A stretch of 64,000 nt of DNA from Sphingomonas sp. PAMC26645 (GTDB taxonomy: Bacteria; Pseudomonadota; Alphaproteobacteria; Sphingomonadales; Sphingomonadaceae): positions 3,075,001 through 3,139,000 of the forward strand of contig NZ_CP039249.1 of NCBI RefSeq assembly GCF_004795835.1, read 5' to 3'. Position numbers and translations under genes: made by a program. The notes beneath the pieces are model-generated. The model worked only from the letters and a program-made list of their open reading frames with translations. It was not told where the DNA came from and made no database searches. This document shows positions 52,087 through 59,674 of the stretch, piece by piece (the first letter of the stretch is position 1; each line of letters begins with the position of its first letter).

Positions 52087-53568
52087 ATGATCGCATCAAT
52101 CGACCGTCGGCGCCTGCTGACTGCTGGAGTTTTCGGAGCGGCCGGGCTCGCGACTCTTCACTGGCCCGTCGCCGCAATGGCGACCACGGCGCTGCCGCTT
52201 GCCGATCGGCTCGCACGCTACGCGGAAGAGCTGTCCTACGCAGACCTCGATGCCGACACCCTTGAGGCGGTTCGCATCCACCTGGTCGACACGTTCGGAT
52301 GCGCGCTGGGCGCGCTGGACGAACCGGTCGTCAAAGCCGCTTTCGCGGTGGCCTCGGCGCAGACCGGCGGAACCGCCACGCTGATCGGTTCCGCGCGGCG
52401 CACCTCGGCGGAACTCGCCGCGTTCGCGAACGGCGCCGCGATCCGGTTCTCCGACCTGAACGATGGCTATGCCGGCAAGGAGATCGGCCATCCGAGCGAT
52501 CTCATCTCCGCCTGCCTCGCGGTGGCGCAGGTCGAGCGTCGATCGATCCGCGATTTCATCGTCTCGGTCGTCTTGGCCTACGAAATCGAATGCCGCCTCT
52601 TCGACGGTGCCGCGATCTCCCCTCGCGGTTGGGACCACCCCACGTACACGCCGGTCGCCGCCGCGCTGGCGGCTGGAAAGCTCATGCGCCTGCCGGTTGC
52701 GCAACTCACCCAGTCGGTCAACCTGGCGTTGATCAGCAATGTCGCGATGAACCAGACGCGGGTCCAGGTCATCTCCGCGTGGAAGGGGCTCGCCGACGCT
52801 GGAGCCACGCGCAACGGGATCTTCGCCGCCACGCTCGCCCGAGCCGGGATCACCGGCCCGAGCCCGATCTTCGAGGGTGATGCAGGCTTCGAGAAGATGG
52901 TGGCCGGCACGCCGATGCAGGTCGACACCGCGACCTTCGGTCGGCGAGGCGTTCGCTTTCGACTGCTCGACTGTCTCATCAAGCCGTTCCCCTCCCAAGG
53001 GCATACGCTGACTGCCGTCGCGGCGGCGATCGAACTGTCTCGTGAGATTCCCGATAAGACCCTAATTCGAACCGTGTCGGTCGAGACCTCGAAGCCGGGT
53101 TATCTCATCACGGGCAAGGAGCGCGACAAGTGGGCGCCGACCACCCGCGAGACTGCCGATCATTCCATGCCTTACGTCGTGGCGCGAGCCTTGCTCGACG
53201 GTGAGATCTCCAGCGCCAGCTATTCCTTGGAGAAGCTGTCGACGCCCGATGTCATGGCGTTGATGGCGAAGATCAGCGTTGTCGAGGATCCCGCCATGAC
53301 GGCCAAGCTGCCGAAGCAGCTCGCCAATCGCGTCACCGTGACGCTCGCATCCGGGAAGACCCTGACCCGCGAGATCGACGACCTTCCCGGATCACCGCAA
53401 CGACCGCTGACGCGGGCGGATGCCGAAGCGAAATTCTGGCGCGCCGCCGGACCCGCCATATCCCGCCCGCAGGGAGCCCGACTGTTGGCGCGGCTGTGGA
53501 CACTCGAAACCGCGCCTGACGTCGATTCCGTCATGGCTGCCGCGCAACGCGATGGACGGAGGGATTGA
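52087..53568 (+). CDS. MmgE/PrpD-family protein with Tat-like N-terminus
   Basis: 493 residues; the ATG at 52087 follows the cyclase by 19 bases. The N-terminus SIDRRRLLTAGVFGAAGLAT looks like a twin-arginine signal, unusual because MmgE/PrpD proteins (2-methylcitrate dehydratase, cis-aconitate decarboxylase) are cytoplasmic. The family patterns are otherwise clear: RIHLVDTFGCALGALDEPVV, FSDLNDGYAGKEIGHPSDL, ISPRGWDHPTYTPVAAALAA, FPSQGHTLTAVAA. Likely acts on a tricarboxylic or branched acid. Confidence 0.9.
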   Translation: MIASIDRRRLLTAGVFGAAGLATLHWPVAAMATTALPLADRLARYAEELSYADLDADTLEAVRIHLVDTFGCALGALDEPVVKAAFAVASAQTGGTATLIGSARRTSAELAAFANGAAIRFSDLNDGYAGKEIGHPSDLISACLAVAQVERRSIRDFIVSVVLAYEIECRLFDGAAISPRGWDHPTYTPVAAALAAGKLMRLPVAQLTQSVNLALISNVAMNQTRVQVISAWKGLADAGATRNGIFAATLARAGITGPSPIFEGDAGFEKMVAGTPMQVDTATFGRRGVRFRLLDCLIKPFPSQGHTLTAVAAAIELSREIPDKTLIRTVSVETSKPGYLITGKERDKWAPTTRETADHSMPYVVARALLDGEISSASYSLEKLSTPDVMALMAKISVVEDPAMTAKLPKQLANRVTVTLASGKTLTREIDDLPGSPQRPLTRADAEAKFWRAAGPAISRPQGARLLARLWTLETAPDVDSVMAAAQRDGRRD

Positions 53569-53570
53569 CC

Positions 53571-54845
53571 ATGTTTGCTGCACAGGATGATGCGGGACCA
53601 GACGAAGTACACGGCGCGATCGAGGGGAGCTCGTGGGTTCGTGAGATCTCAAGCGGCGGCTGGTGGGTTCTGCTTTCCGCAACGCTTGCCTGGACGTTCG
53701 AGGTATACGACCTCGCGATCATTTCCGTACTGACGCCAGTCCTGCTCAAGGTGTTCCACCTCACGAAAGCGGAGATGGGACTGGTCACGAGCGCGGCGGC
53801 GTTCGGCAGCATCATAGGTGGCATCGCGTTCGGCTACATCGCCGATCGCTTCGGACGCGTCCGCACGCTGTATGCCGCGATCCTGATTTATTCGGCGTTT
53901 ACGGGCTTGATACTCTTCTCCTCGGGTCTGACCGAACTCCTCATCCTGCGGTTCCTCGGCGGTCTTGGTATGGGAGGCGCGTGGGCAGCCGGTGCGGCCC
54001 TCGTGGCGGAAAGCCTCCCGCCCCGTCACCGTGGAAAGGGCGGAGCGATCATGCAATCGGGTCTGCCACTCGGCCAGATACTCGCCATCGCACTCAGCGC
54101 AGTGGTCACGCAGGCTTCTGGCGGGCTCGAAGGCGGCGCATGGCGATGGCTGATCGGTTTTGGAGCGCTGCCGGCGATCATCCTTCTCCCGATCATACTC
54201 CGCACGCCGGAATCGCCGATCTGGCTCGCTGGTCGAAACACGCCGCGGACCGGCACGAAGTCGACCGGCAGGCTGTTCACCAGGGAGTTGCTGATCGCCT
54301 TCATATTCATCTTCTTCGTGCAGTTCGTGTTCTGGGGCGTCTCGTCCTGGACTCCGACGTTCCTGGTCACGGTCAAGCACATGACGTTCCTGAAGAGCCT
54401 GGGTTTCCTGTTGGCGCAGCAGATCGGCACGCTCCTTGGGTTCGTCGCGTTGGCGGCGTTGATCGACCGCATCGGACGTCGCTACACCTTTCTCCTGTAT
54501 CTCCTCATCGGGGCGGCTGCGCTCGGCGTGTTCATCTTCGCCGACCAACCCCAGTTGCTGCTACTCGCCACGTCGCTCGTGGGCTTCGGGCTCGGCGGCA
54601 TATTCGGCGGGCTGGGCCCCTTCCTAGCCGAACTGTTGTCGTCGAGCGGAAATAGGGCGTTCGGCATGGCGCTGGCCTACAACGGAGGCCGTACCGGCGC
54701 ACTCATCGCGCCGGTGCTAGTCGGGGCCATGGGGAATACCGAGGCGGGGTTCCAGCTCGGCATGTCCCTGACGGGAGTTGCGCTGGTTGCCGCTGCCATC
54801 ACTATCGTGTTTGCGCCGGAGACGAAGGGACGCGTGCTGTCGTGA
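53571..54845 (+). CDS. MFS transporter (aromatic/organic acid:H+ symporter type)
   Basis: 424 residues from ATG 53571 (GGAGGG upstream; the TTG at 53565 overlaps the previous stop). Twelve membrane segments are predicted. The MFS signatures are RFGRVRTLYAAILIYSAFTG and DRIGRRYTFLLYLLIGAAAL after the matching loops, and the Asp-rich first helix TFEVYDLAIIS is typical of the acid:H+ symporter group. It would move the substrate across the inner membrane. The CitE-like gene starts inside its stop (GTGA). Confidence 0.93.
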   Translation: MFAAQDDAGPDEVHGAIEGSSWVREISSGGWWVLLSATLAWTFEVYDLAIISVLTPVLLKVFHLTKAEMGLVTSAAAFGSIIGGIAFGYIADRFGRVRTLYAAILIYSAFTGLILFSSGLTELLILRFLGGLGMGGAWAAGAALVAESLPPRHRGKGGAIMQSGLPLGQILAIALSAVVTQASGGLEGGAWRWLIGFGALPAIILLPIILRTPESPIWLAGRNTPRTGTKSTGRLFTRELLIAFIFIFFVQFVFWGVSSWTPTFLVTVKHMTFLKSLGFLLAQQIGTLLGFVALAALIDRIGRRYTFLLYLLIGAAALGVFIFADQPQLLLLATSLVGFGLGGIFGGLGPFLAELLSSSGNRAFGMALAYNGGRTGALIAPVLVGAMGNTEAGFQLGMSLTGVALVAAAITIVFAPETKGRVLS

Positions 54846-55675
54846 GGGCTTCTATCCGATCCCTCCTGTATGTCCCGGGAAACCGCACGGATCTGTTTGC
54901 GAAGGCGGATCGCACCGAGGCAGACGTCATCATCCTCGATCTGGAGGATGCCGTCGCCGCGTCGGCGAAGCATGAGGCGCTTTCGGCCACGTGTCGTGCG
55001 ATCGGGAACTATGCCGGTCACAAGCGACTGTTCGTCAGGATCAACGATGGCGTCCAAGGGCTCGACGACGTGGCCGCCCTAGCGCACGCGTCGAAGCACC
55101 TCGACACGCTACTGATACCAAAGGCGGAGGGCGGCGCATCGTTCGAGCGCCTCGTCGCTTGCACAGACCGCCTGCCGTCTACCGTAGGGCTGCAGCCAAT
55201 CGTCGAGACGGTTTCGGGCCTCTACTCAATGCGGGCCGTGTGCGACGCGTCGCCCCGGGTGGTCCGCTTCTCATTTGGTGCGGGTGACTTCGTCGCTGAC
55301 ATCGGGGCCCGGCACTCCGACGAACGATCGGAGACGCTTCTCGCACGGTCCACCCTCGTCCTCGAGTCGCGCCTGCTAAGGCTAAAACCCCCGATCGCCC
55401 ACGTCGCACCTGACTTCCGCGATCACGAGAAACTCCGGCGGATCAGCGCGGAGGATCGAGCGCTGGGTTTCGGGGGAAGAGCTTGTATCCATCCTGCCCA
55501 GGTGCCGATCGTGAACGCCGAGTTCGGCATCAGCGAATCGGAGCGGGAACGAGCGCTGCTCATAGTAGCGAGATTCGAGGCCATGGCGGTATCCGGCGTC
55601 GGAAGCTTTACACTGGACGACGGGACGTTCGTCGACGAGGCGGTTGCCAAGCTTGCGCGAGCGTCTCTCGGTTAA
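54842..55675 (+). CDS. CitE-like lyase (HpcH/HpaI aldolase family)
   Basis: 277 residues from GTG 54842, coupled to the MFS gene. SIRSLLYVPGNRTDLFAKAD, DVIILDLEDAVAASAKHEAL, RLFVRINDG, GLQPIVETVSGLYSM and FGAGDFVADIG follow the CitE/HpcH pattern, with the metal-binding Glu and Asp. The family includes citryl-CoA, malyl-CoA and citramalyl-CoA lyases. As the last gene it would cleave the CoA-bound acid made by the CoA transferase and PrpD-type step. Confidence 0.9.
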   Translation: MRASIRSLLYVPGNRTDLFAKADRTEADVIILDLEDAVAASAKHEALSATCRAIGNYAGHKRLFVRINDGVQGLDDVAALAHASKHLDTLLIPKAEGGASFERLVACTDRLPSTVGLQPIVETVSGLYSMRAVCDASPRVVRFSFGAGDFVADIGARHSDERSETLLARSTLVLESRLLRLKPPIAHVAPDFRDHEKLRRISAEDRALGFGGRACIHPAQVPIVNAEFGISESERERALLIVARFEAMAVSGVGSFTLDDGTFVDEAVAKLARASLG

Positions 55676-56072
55676 GGCCAAGTCTTGGCCCCGGCGTGAT
55701 CCCGACGCTCGACGTCGGTTCCGCTTCGACCTTGCGTCGTCATTCGGCCGCCTCCGCAAGCGGCCATCGCGTCCGGGCAGAGAACCCTCCGTCGCGAAAC
55801 AATCCGACTGGATGCCTCTGACACTCAACCGGACCCATACCGGGCTCGTTCATGCGCTCGGGGCCGAGGCGGTACCGAAGCGTCTCGAAAGGCTTCGCAA
55901 CGGTCTTGACGCGATCGGCCAGGCTTCCTGGAATCGACTGTGGCCTATCCGTGGACGGGGTTCGCCTTATAGATCTCCGACAACACGCAGGCCTGGGCGC
56001 GGCGTAGACATGTGAGCTTCCCGCGCCCCGTCTACCCAGATCCCCATCCTCCTCGTGAATGGCCGTATGACG
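55676..56072. other. Intergenic, no gene seen
   Basis: About 400 bases between the convergent CitE-like and isochorismatase-like genes. Open frames are shadows. No clear hairpin terminator identified. Confidence 0.5.
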
Positions 56073-56642
56073 TCAGCGGAAAGACGGGTCGTTTCGTTCG
56101 AGCATTGAGATTATATCGCTCGTCGACCCTACTTCGCCGATCTTCGCGAAGATGAGCGTGCTGTGCAGATGAGCTTCGGCATCCAGATCGGTGATCGCGT
56201 CGATCGCGAACGTGACATGGAAGCCGAGTTCGTAAGCCTGACGCGCAGTCGATTCGACACCCATGCTCGTCGCCACACCCGCGACGACGACCTGCGTCAC
56301 GCCAACCGTCCGTAGGTCCTTCGCCAGTCCCGTCTCGGTGAACGCACCCCAGGTACGCTTGACTATCACATGGTCCGTGTCCGCGCCTTCAAGTTCAGGA
56401 AGTGGATCGGCCCACCCTTCGGGACGCTCTCCTTCCATGCGCGGCGAATCGGTGCGACCTGGCGGCGCGCCAGCCACCGTGATCAATACGACTTTGAGAC
56501 GCCTTTCTCGGAATGTCCTAGCGAGTCGGACCGCATTCCCGACGACGTCGTGCATGGGGTGGACCGTCGGAAGACTGCGAAACCCGTTCTGGAGGTCCAC
56601 CAGAAGCAATGCGGTCTTGGGATCTAGCTGAGTGACTGGCAT
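56073..56642 (-). CDS. Isochorismatase-like hydrolase with Gly at the Cys position
   Basis: 189 residues from ATG 56642, chosen for GGAGA 7 bases upstream; a longer frame reaches 56852. Asp16 in LLLVDLQNGFRS and Lys in VIVKRTWGAF are present, but the motif usually reading TxxCVESTA reads ATSMGVESTARQAYELGF, so the catalytic Cys is Gly. Isochorismate-type ether hydrolases such as PhzD also lack the Cys, so an amidase role is unlikely. It diverges from the MarR gene. Confidence 0.87.
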   Translation of the reverse strand: MPVTQLDPKTALLLVDLQNGFRSLPTVHPMHDVVGNAVRLARTFRERRLKVVLITVAGAPPGRTDSPRMEGERPEGWADPLPELEGADTDHVIVKRTWGAFTETGLAKDLRTVGVTQVVVAGVATSMGVESTARQAYELGFHVTFAIDAITDLDAEAHLHSTLIFAKIGEVGSTSDIISMLERNDPSFR

Positions 56643-56722
56643 CTCATGTCTCCGATTTGCTGGCGCCTTGTGCCAATGCCTACGCACAACTACAACTTGG
56701 ATATCTATGGTGGAACAGCTAT

Positions 56723-57190
56723 ATGTCGATAGGTAACAGATCGATTGGTGGAGAGAGGCCCGTCGACAGGCTCCGGGATCAGGTGATGATGTTCGTCCGC
56801 CGTCTCCGCGTGGAAGCGACGGCGGACGTACAGACCTGGACTCTGCTGGCAATGCTCGCCGCCGTTGACAGGCTTGGTGACGACGCCAATCCGACAGCCC
56901 TGGCGCGCGAACTGGATGCTCGATCCTCGAACATCGCGGCCGGTCTGCGAGACGCCGAGAAGCGCGGCCATCTCACGCGTGCTCACGACCCGCATGATCG
57001 CAGACGGACGCATGTCCTTCTGACGAGACAGGGGCGCGACACGCTGGACGCAGCCCGAAACCAGCGCAGTCAGTGGCTTTCGGCGGCCGTCAGCGAGTTG
57101 ACTGCCGACGAACAGCGGACGCTTTCGGCCGCGGGCGAACTGCTTGAGCGGCTCGCGACAACCCCAACCGCCCCTCCATCGGTCAAATGA
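56723..57190 (+). CDS. MarR-family transcriptional regulator
   Basis: 155 residues from ATG 56723. Winged HTH: NPTALARELDARSSNIAAGL, RDAEKRGHLTRAHDPHDRRR, then HVLLTRQGRD. Its stop overlaps the start of the FUSC-type gene (ATGA at 57187-57190). It likely represses this operon and perhaps the divergent isochorismatase-like gene; the 80-base gap between them would hold the operator. No site claimed. Confidence 0.9.
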   Translation: MSIGNRSIGGERPVDRLRDQVMMFVRRLRVEATADVQTWTLLAMLAAVDRLGDDANPTALARELDARSSNIAAGLRDAEKRGHLTRAHDPHDRRRTHVLLTRQGRDTLDAARNQRSQWLSAAVSELTADEQRTLSAAGELLERLATTPTAPPSVK

Positions 57191-58308
57191 CCCGGCGGCT
57201 GGACCTCCGCATTCACGGCGCCATCCTCCTGCGGGCGGCCTTGGTGCTGGCGCCGACGGTGGCTCTTGCCGCCTTCGAAAGCGACGCGGCATGGCTGCAG
57301 CTCTCGATCATCACGATTTCGACCTTCATCGGCCATGAGCGGTCAGGAGTGGCACCTGCAGGCGTGCTGTTGCACGCACTTGCGATCATCACCGTGTTCA
57401 CGGTTCTCCTGATATCGCAGGGAAATCACGTACTCTTCCCCTTATTGACCGCTCTGTTTGCCATGCTGTCCGTTCGCATCACCGTGGCGGGTGCGAAGCT
57501 GCGGTCCCTTGGGAACTTCACGTTCGTGCCCGGGCTCTACCTCGCGATGGACGTATTCGAAGCGCATCACGGCCGACTTGACGCCGGGATGTTGCGAATG
57601 TTGCCATGGTTGTTCGCAGGCGCGCTCCCGACCCTGCTGCTGGCTTGCATGGATCACGGACTGCGACGTCCACCAGGCACCCCGCGTCCAAGCTATTTCA
57701 GACTGTTGATCGCGGGCGCGAAGGGCGGCGAACGCATCTCGGATTGGGTTCCGGTCGTGACCGTCGCCGCTGCCGTGGCATTCGCCACCGGCTTGGTCGA
57801 GATCCTTCCAATCTCTCATGGCCAATGGGTGATCTGGTCCGCCGCGTCCGTGGTCGGCGGCGACGCGGCGGCAGTCCGCTCGAAATGGCGGGATCGGAGC
57901 ATCGGAGCCTTCGTCGGCGTTCCGCTCGGTTTCGCGTTGGGTCTGTTGGCTCCGGGTAGCAGGGCCGTCTACGGTGCGAGCGTCGTCGGTTCTCTGCTTA
58001 CGCTGGTCGCCTTCCAGAGCTACGTCCTGGGTTTCGGATCGCGTTGCATGTTGGTCGTCGTCGCGATCGTCGTGGCTGGCGGCGGATCGTACGCTGCTGC
58101 CGAACGCGTAGAGAACGTCGTATTGGGCGGCCTGATCGGTTTCTGCTTCACGATAGGCGTCTCCTTCTTCGCCAACAGCGCTGCCGACCTACTTGTGGGT
58201 GGACCATCGAGACTCGTGCCGCGTTGGATGACAGCAACCGGCAGGCACCGGACCGTGCGAAAACGGGACGCGGATGCCGGCGGAGAAGGCAATGGAGACC
58301 ACGGATAG
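57187..58308 (+). CDS. FUSC/DUF2955-type inner-membrane protein
   Basis: 373 residues with about ten predicted membrane helices. The pattern LQLSIITISTFIGHERSGVA, FVPGLYLAMDVFEAHHGRLD, and GHGQWVIWSAASVVGGD-like stretches (ISHGQWVIWSAASVVGGDAA) fit DUF2955/FUSC proteins, which work with HlyD-type adaptors as aromatic-acid efflux pumps. No adaptor gene follows on this strand; it may borrow one, or the locus lost it. Translationally coupled to MarR. The C-terminus is basic (TVRKRDADAGGEG). Confidence 0.82.
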   Translation: MTRRLDLRIHGAILLRAALVLAPTVALAAFESDAAWLQLSIITISTFIGHERSGVAPAGVLLHALAIITVFTVLLISQGNHVLFPLLTALFAMLSVRITVAGAKLRSLGNFTFVPGLYLAMDVFEAHHGRLDAGMLRMLPWLFAGALPTLLLACMDHGLRRPPGTPRPSYFRLLIAGAKGGERISDWVPVVTVAAAVAFATGLVEILPISHGQWVIWSAASVVGGDAAAVRSKWRDRSIGAFVGVPLGFALGLLAPGSRAVYGASVVGSLLTLVAFQSYVLGFGSRCMLVVVAIVVAGGGSYAAAERVENVVLGGLIGFCFTIGVSFFANSAADLLVGGPSRLVPRWMTATGRHRTVRKRDADAGGEGNGDHG

Positions 58309-58426
58309 CCCCCCACGCTCCCGTTCGTGGAAGAGGCGATCGTAGTCCCGATCACCTGCACTGGACGAGCGAATGGCCTGATGCGAGCGGTTGCAGCGGC
58401 CTCACGAGTTCGGTGCACCGTACCGA

Positions 58427-59674
58427 TCATCCGAAAGCAGCTTGTCCCAGCGCACCGGTTGCCCGAAGCAAAGCCGTCTCACCGGTGAGCAGGTCGCTGC
58501 GACTGTTCGCCAAAGCCAGCTGCGCGCCACGCAGGCTTTCGTCGGCGATCAGAATGTCGAGCGTCGAACGCAGGCCGACCGCGTATTCCGCCTTCACGCC
58601 GGCCAAGGCGCGGTCGGCGGCCGTGACCGCCTGCGTATTGGCATCGACCCGCGTCCTGGCGGCGATGACGTTCGCCCAGGCCGTGTCGATCGCACGGACC
58701 ACGTTCCGCGACACCGCGTCGGTGTCGTAGCGCGCTGCTCGTGCGTCGGCTGTCGCTTGGCGGACCTGCGACTTGACGAGGCCACCGGTGAGCAACGGCA
58801 GCCGGAAGGTAGCCCCGGCCGCCGCGCTCCGGACGTAACCGCCATCGCCGCCACCCGCCGCATAGCCATAGCCATAGCTCGCACCGACCCCGACGCTCGG
58901 CGCACCATTGCTCCGCGCGATACCGATCCGCGCGTCGGCCGCGTCGAGAGCGAAACGCGCCTGGCGATAGACCGGGTTGGCCTCGATCGCCTGCGCGCGC
59001 GCATTCTCGATCGTCGCAGGCAGTCCCGCGAGCGTCGCCGGCGGCGGCGCGAGTTTCCCTGCATCGACGCCGACGACCGCCCGGTAGTCCGCCGCCGCAG
59101 CCGCGAGTGCCGCGACCGCACTGGCTTCGGTCGCACCGGCCGACGCACGTTGCGCAACCAGTCGGGCGACGTCTGTCTGCGTTCCCGTTCCCAGATCGAA
59201 CCGCGCCTTCGACTCCGCCACCTGGCTGTCGAGCAACTGGATGTCGGCGCGAACGATCGCGACCGACTCCTGCTGAAACAACAGGTCGGCATAGGCACCC
59301 ACCACGTCGCTGAGCACCCCGGCGGTCACGTCCCGTACGCCTTCCCCGCCCGCCGCGACGTCGGCATCGGCGGCGCGGACCGCGGTGCGGACCCGCCCCC
59401 CGGTCCAGATCGGCAGTGACGCCGACACTGTGCCGCTGCCGCTCTTGCCGCGATCGTAACGGTCATAGCCTCCCGTCGCGCCGACATCCGCAGTCAGCCG
59501 GCCGAGCGACCGCGCCTGCTCGGGCGCCTCGGCGAGCGCGTCCTGCCGAGCATTTGCGCCGGCAAGCGTCGGGTTGTTCGCTACGGCCGCCCGTACTGCA
59601 TCCGCCAGCGTCTCGGCTGACGCCTGTGGCGCCGCCATGATTAACGCGGCCCCGGCAAACCAGACCCTATTCAT
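58427..59674 (-). CDS. TolC-family outer-membrane efflux protein
   Basis: 415 residues. Signal peptide VWFAGAALIMAAPQASA, then the two coiled-coil repeats: TLADAVRAAVANNPTLAGAN, and the second copy from AQAIEANPVYRQARFALDAA. SLPIWTGGRV and FRLPLLTGGLVKSQVRQATA are the conserved strand ends. It should form the outer-membrane channel for the ABC pump encoded just upstream; the start lies inside the permease stop (8-base overlap). Confidence 0.92.
   Translation of the reverse strand: MNRVWFAGAALIMAAPQASAETLADAVRAAVANNPTLAGANARQDALAEAPEQARSLGRLTADVGATGGYDRYDRGKSGSGTVSASLPIWTGGRVRTAVRAADADVAAGGEGVRDVTAGVLSDVVGAYADLLFQQESVAIVRADIQLLDSQVAESKARFDLGTGTQTDVARLVAQRASAGATEASAVAALAAAAADYRAVVGVDAGKLAPPPATLAGLPATIENARAQAIEANPVYRQARFALDAADARIGIARSNGAPSVGVGASYGYGYAAGGGDGGYVRSAAAGATFRLPLLTGGLVKSQVRQATADARAARYDTDAVSRNVVRAIDTAWANVIAARTRVDANTQAVTAADRALAGVKAEYAVGLRSTLDILIADESLRGAQLALANSRSDLLTGETALLRATGALGQAAFG

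Noticed and set aside
53649..54548. 299-codon minus-strand open frame opposite the MFS gene
   Set aside because: Very high Glu/Arg/Gln content and no start site; antisense of membrane-helix codons.
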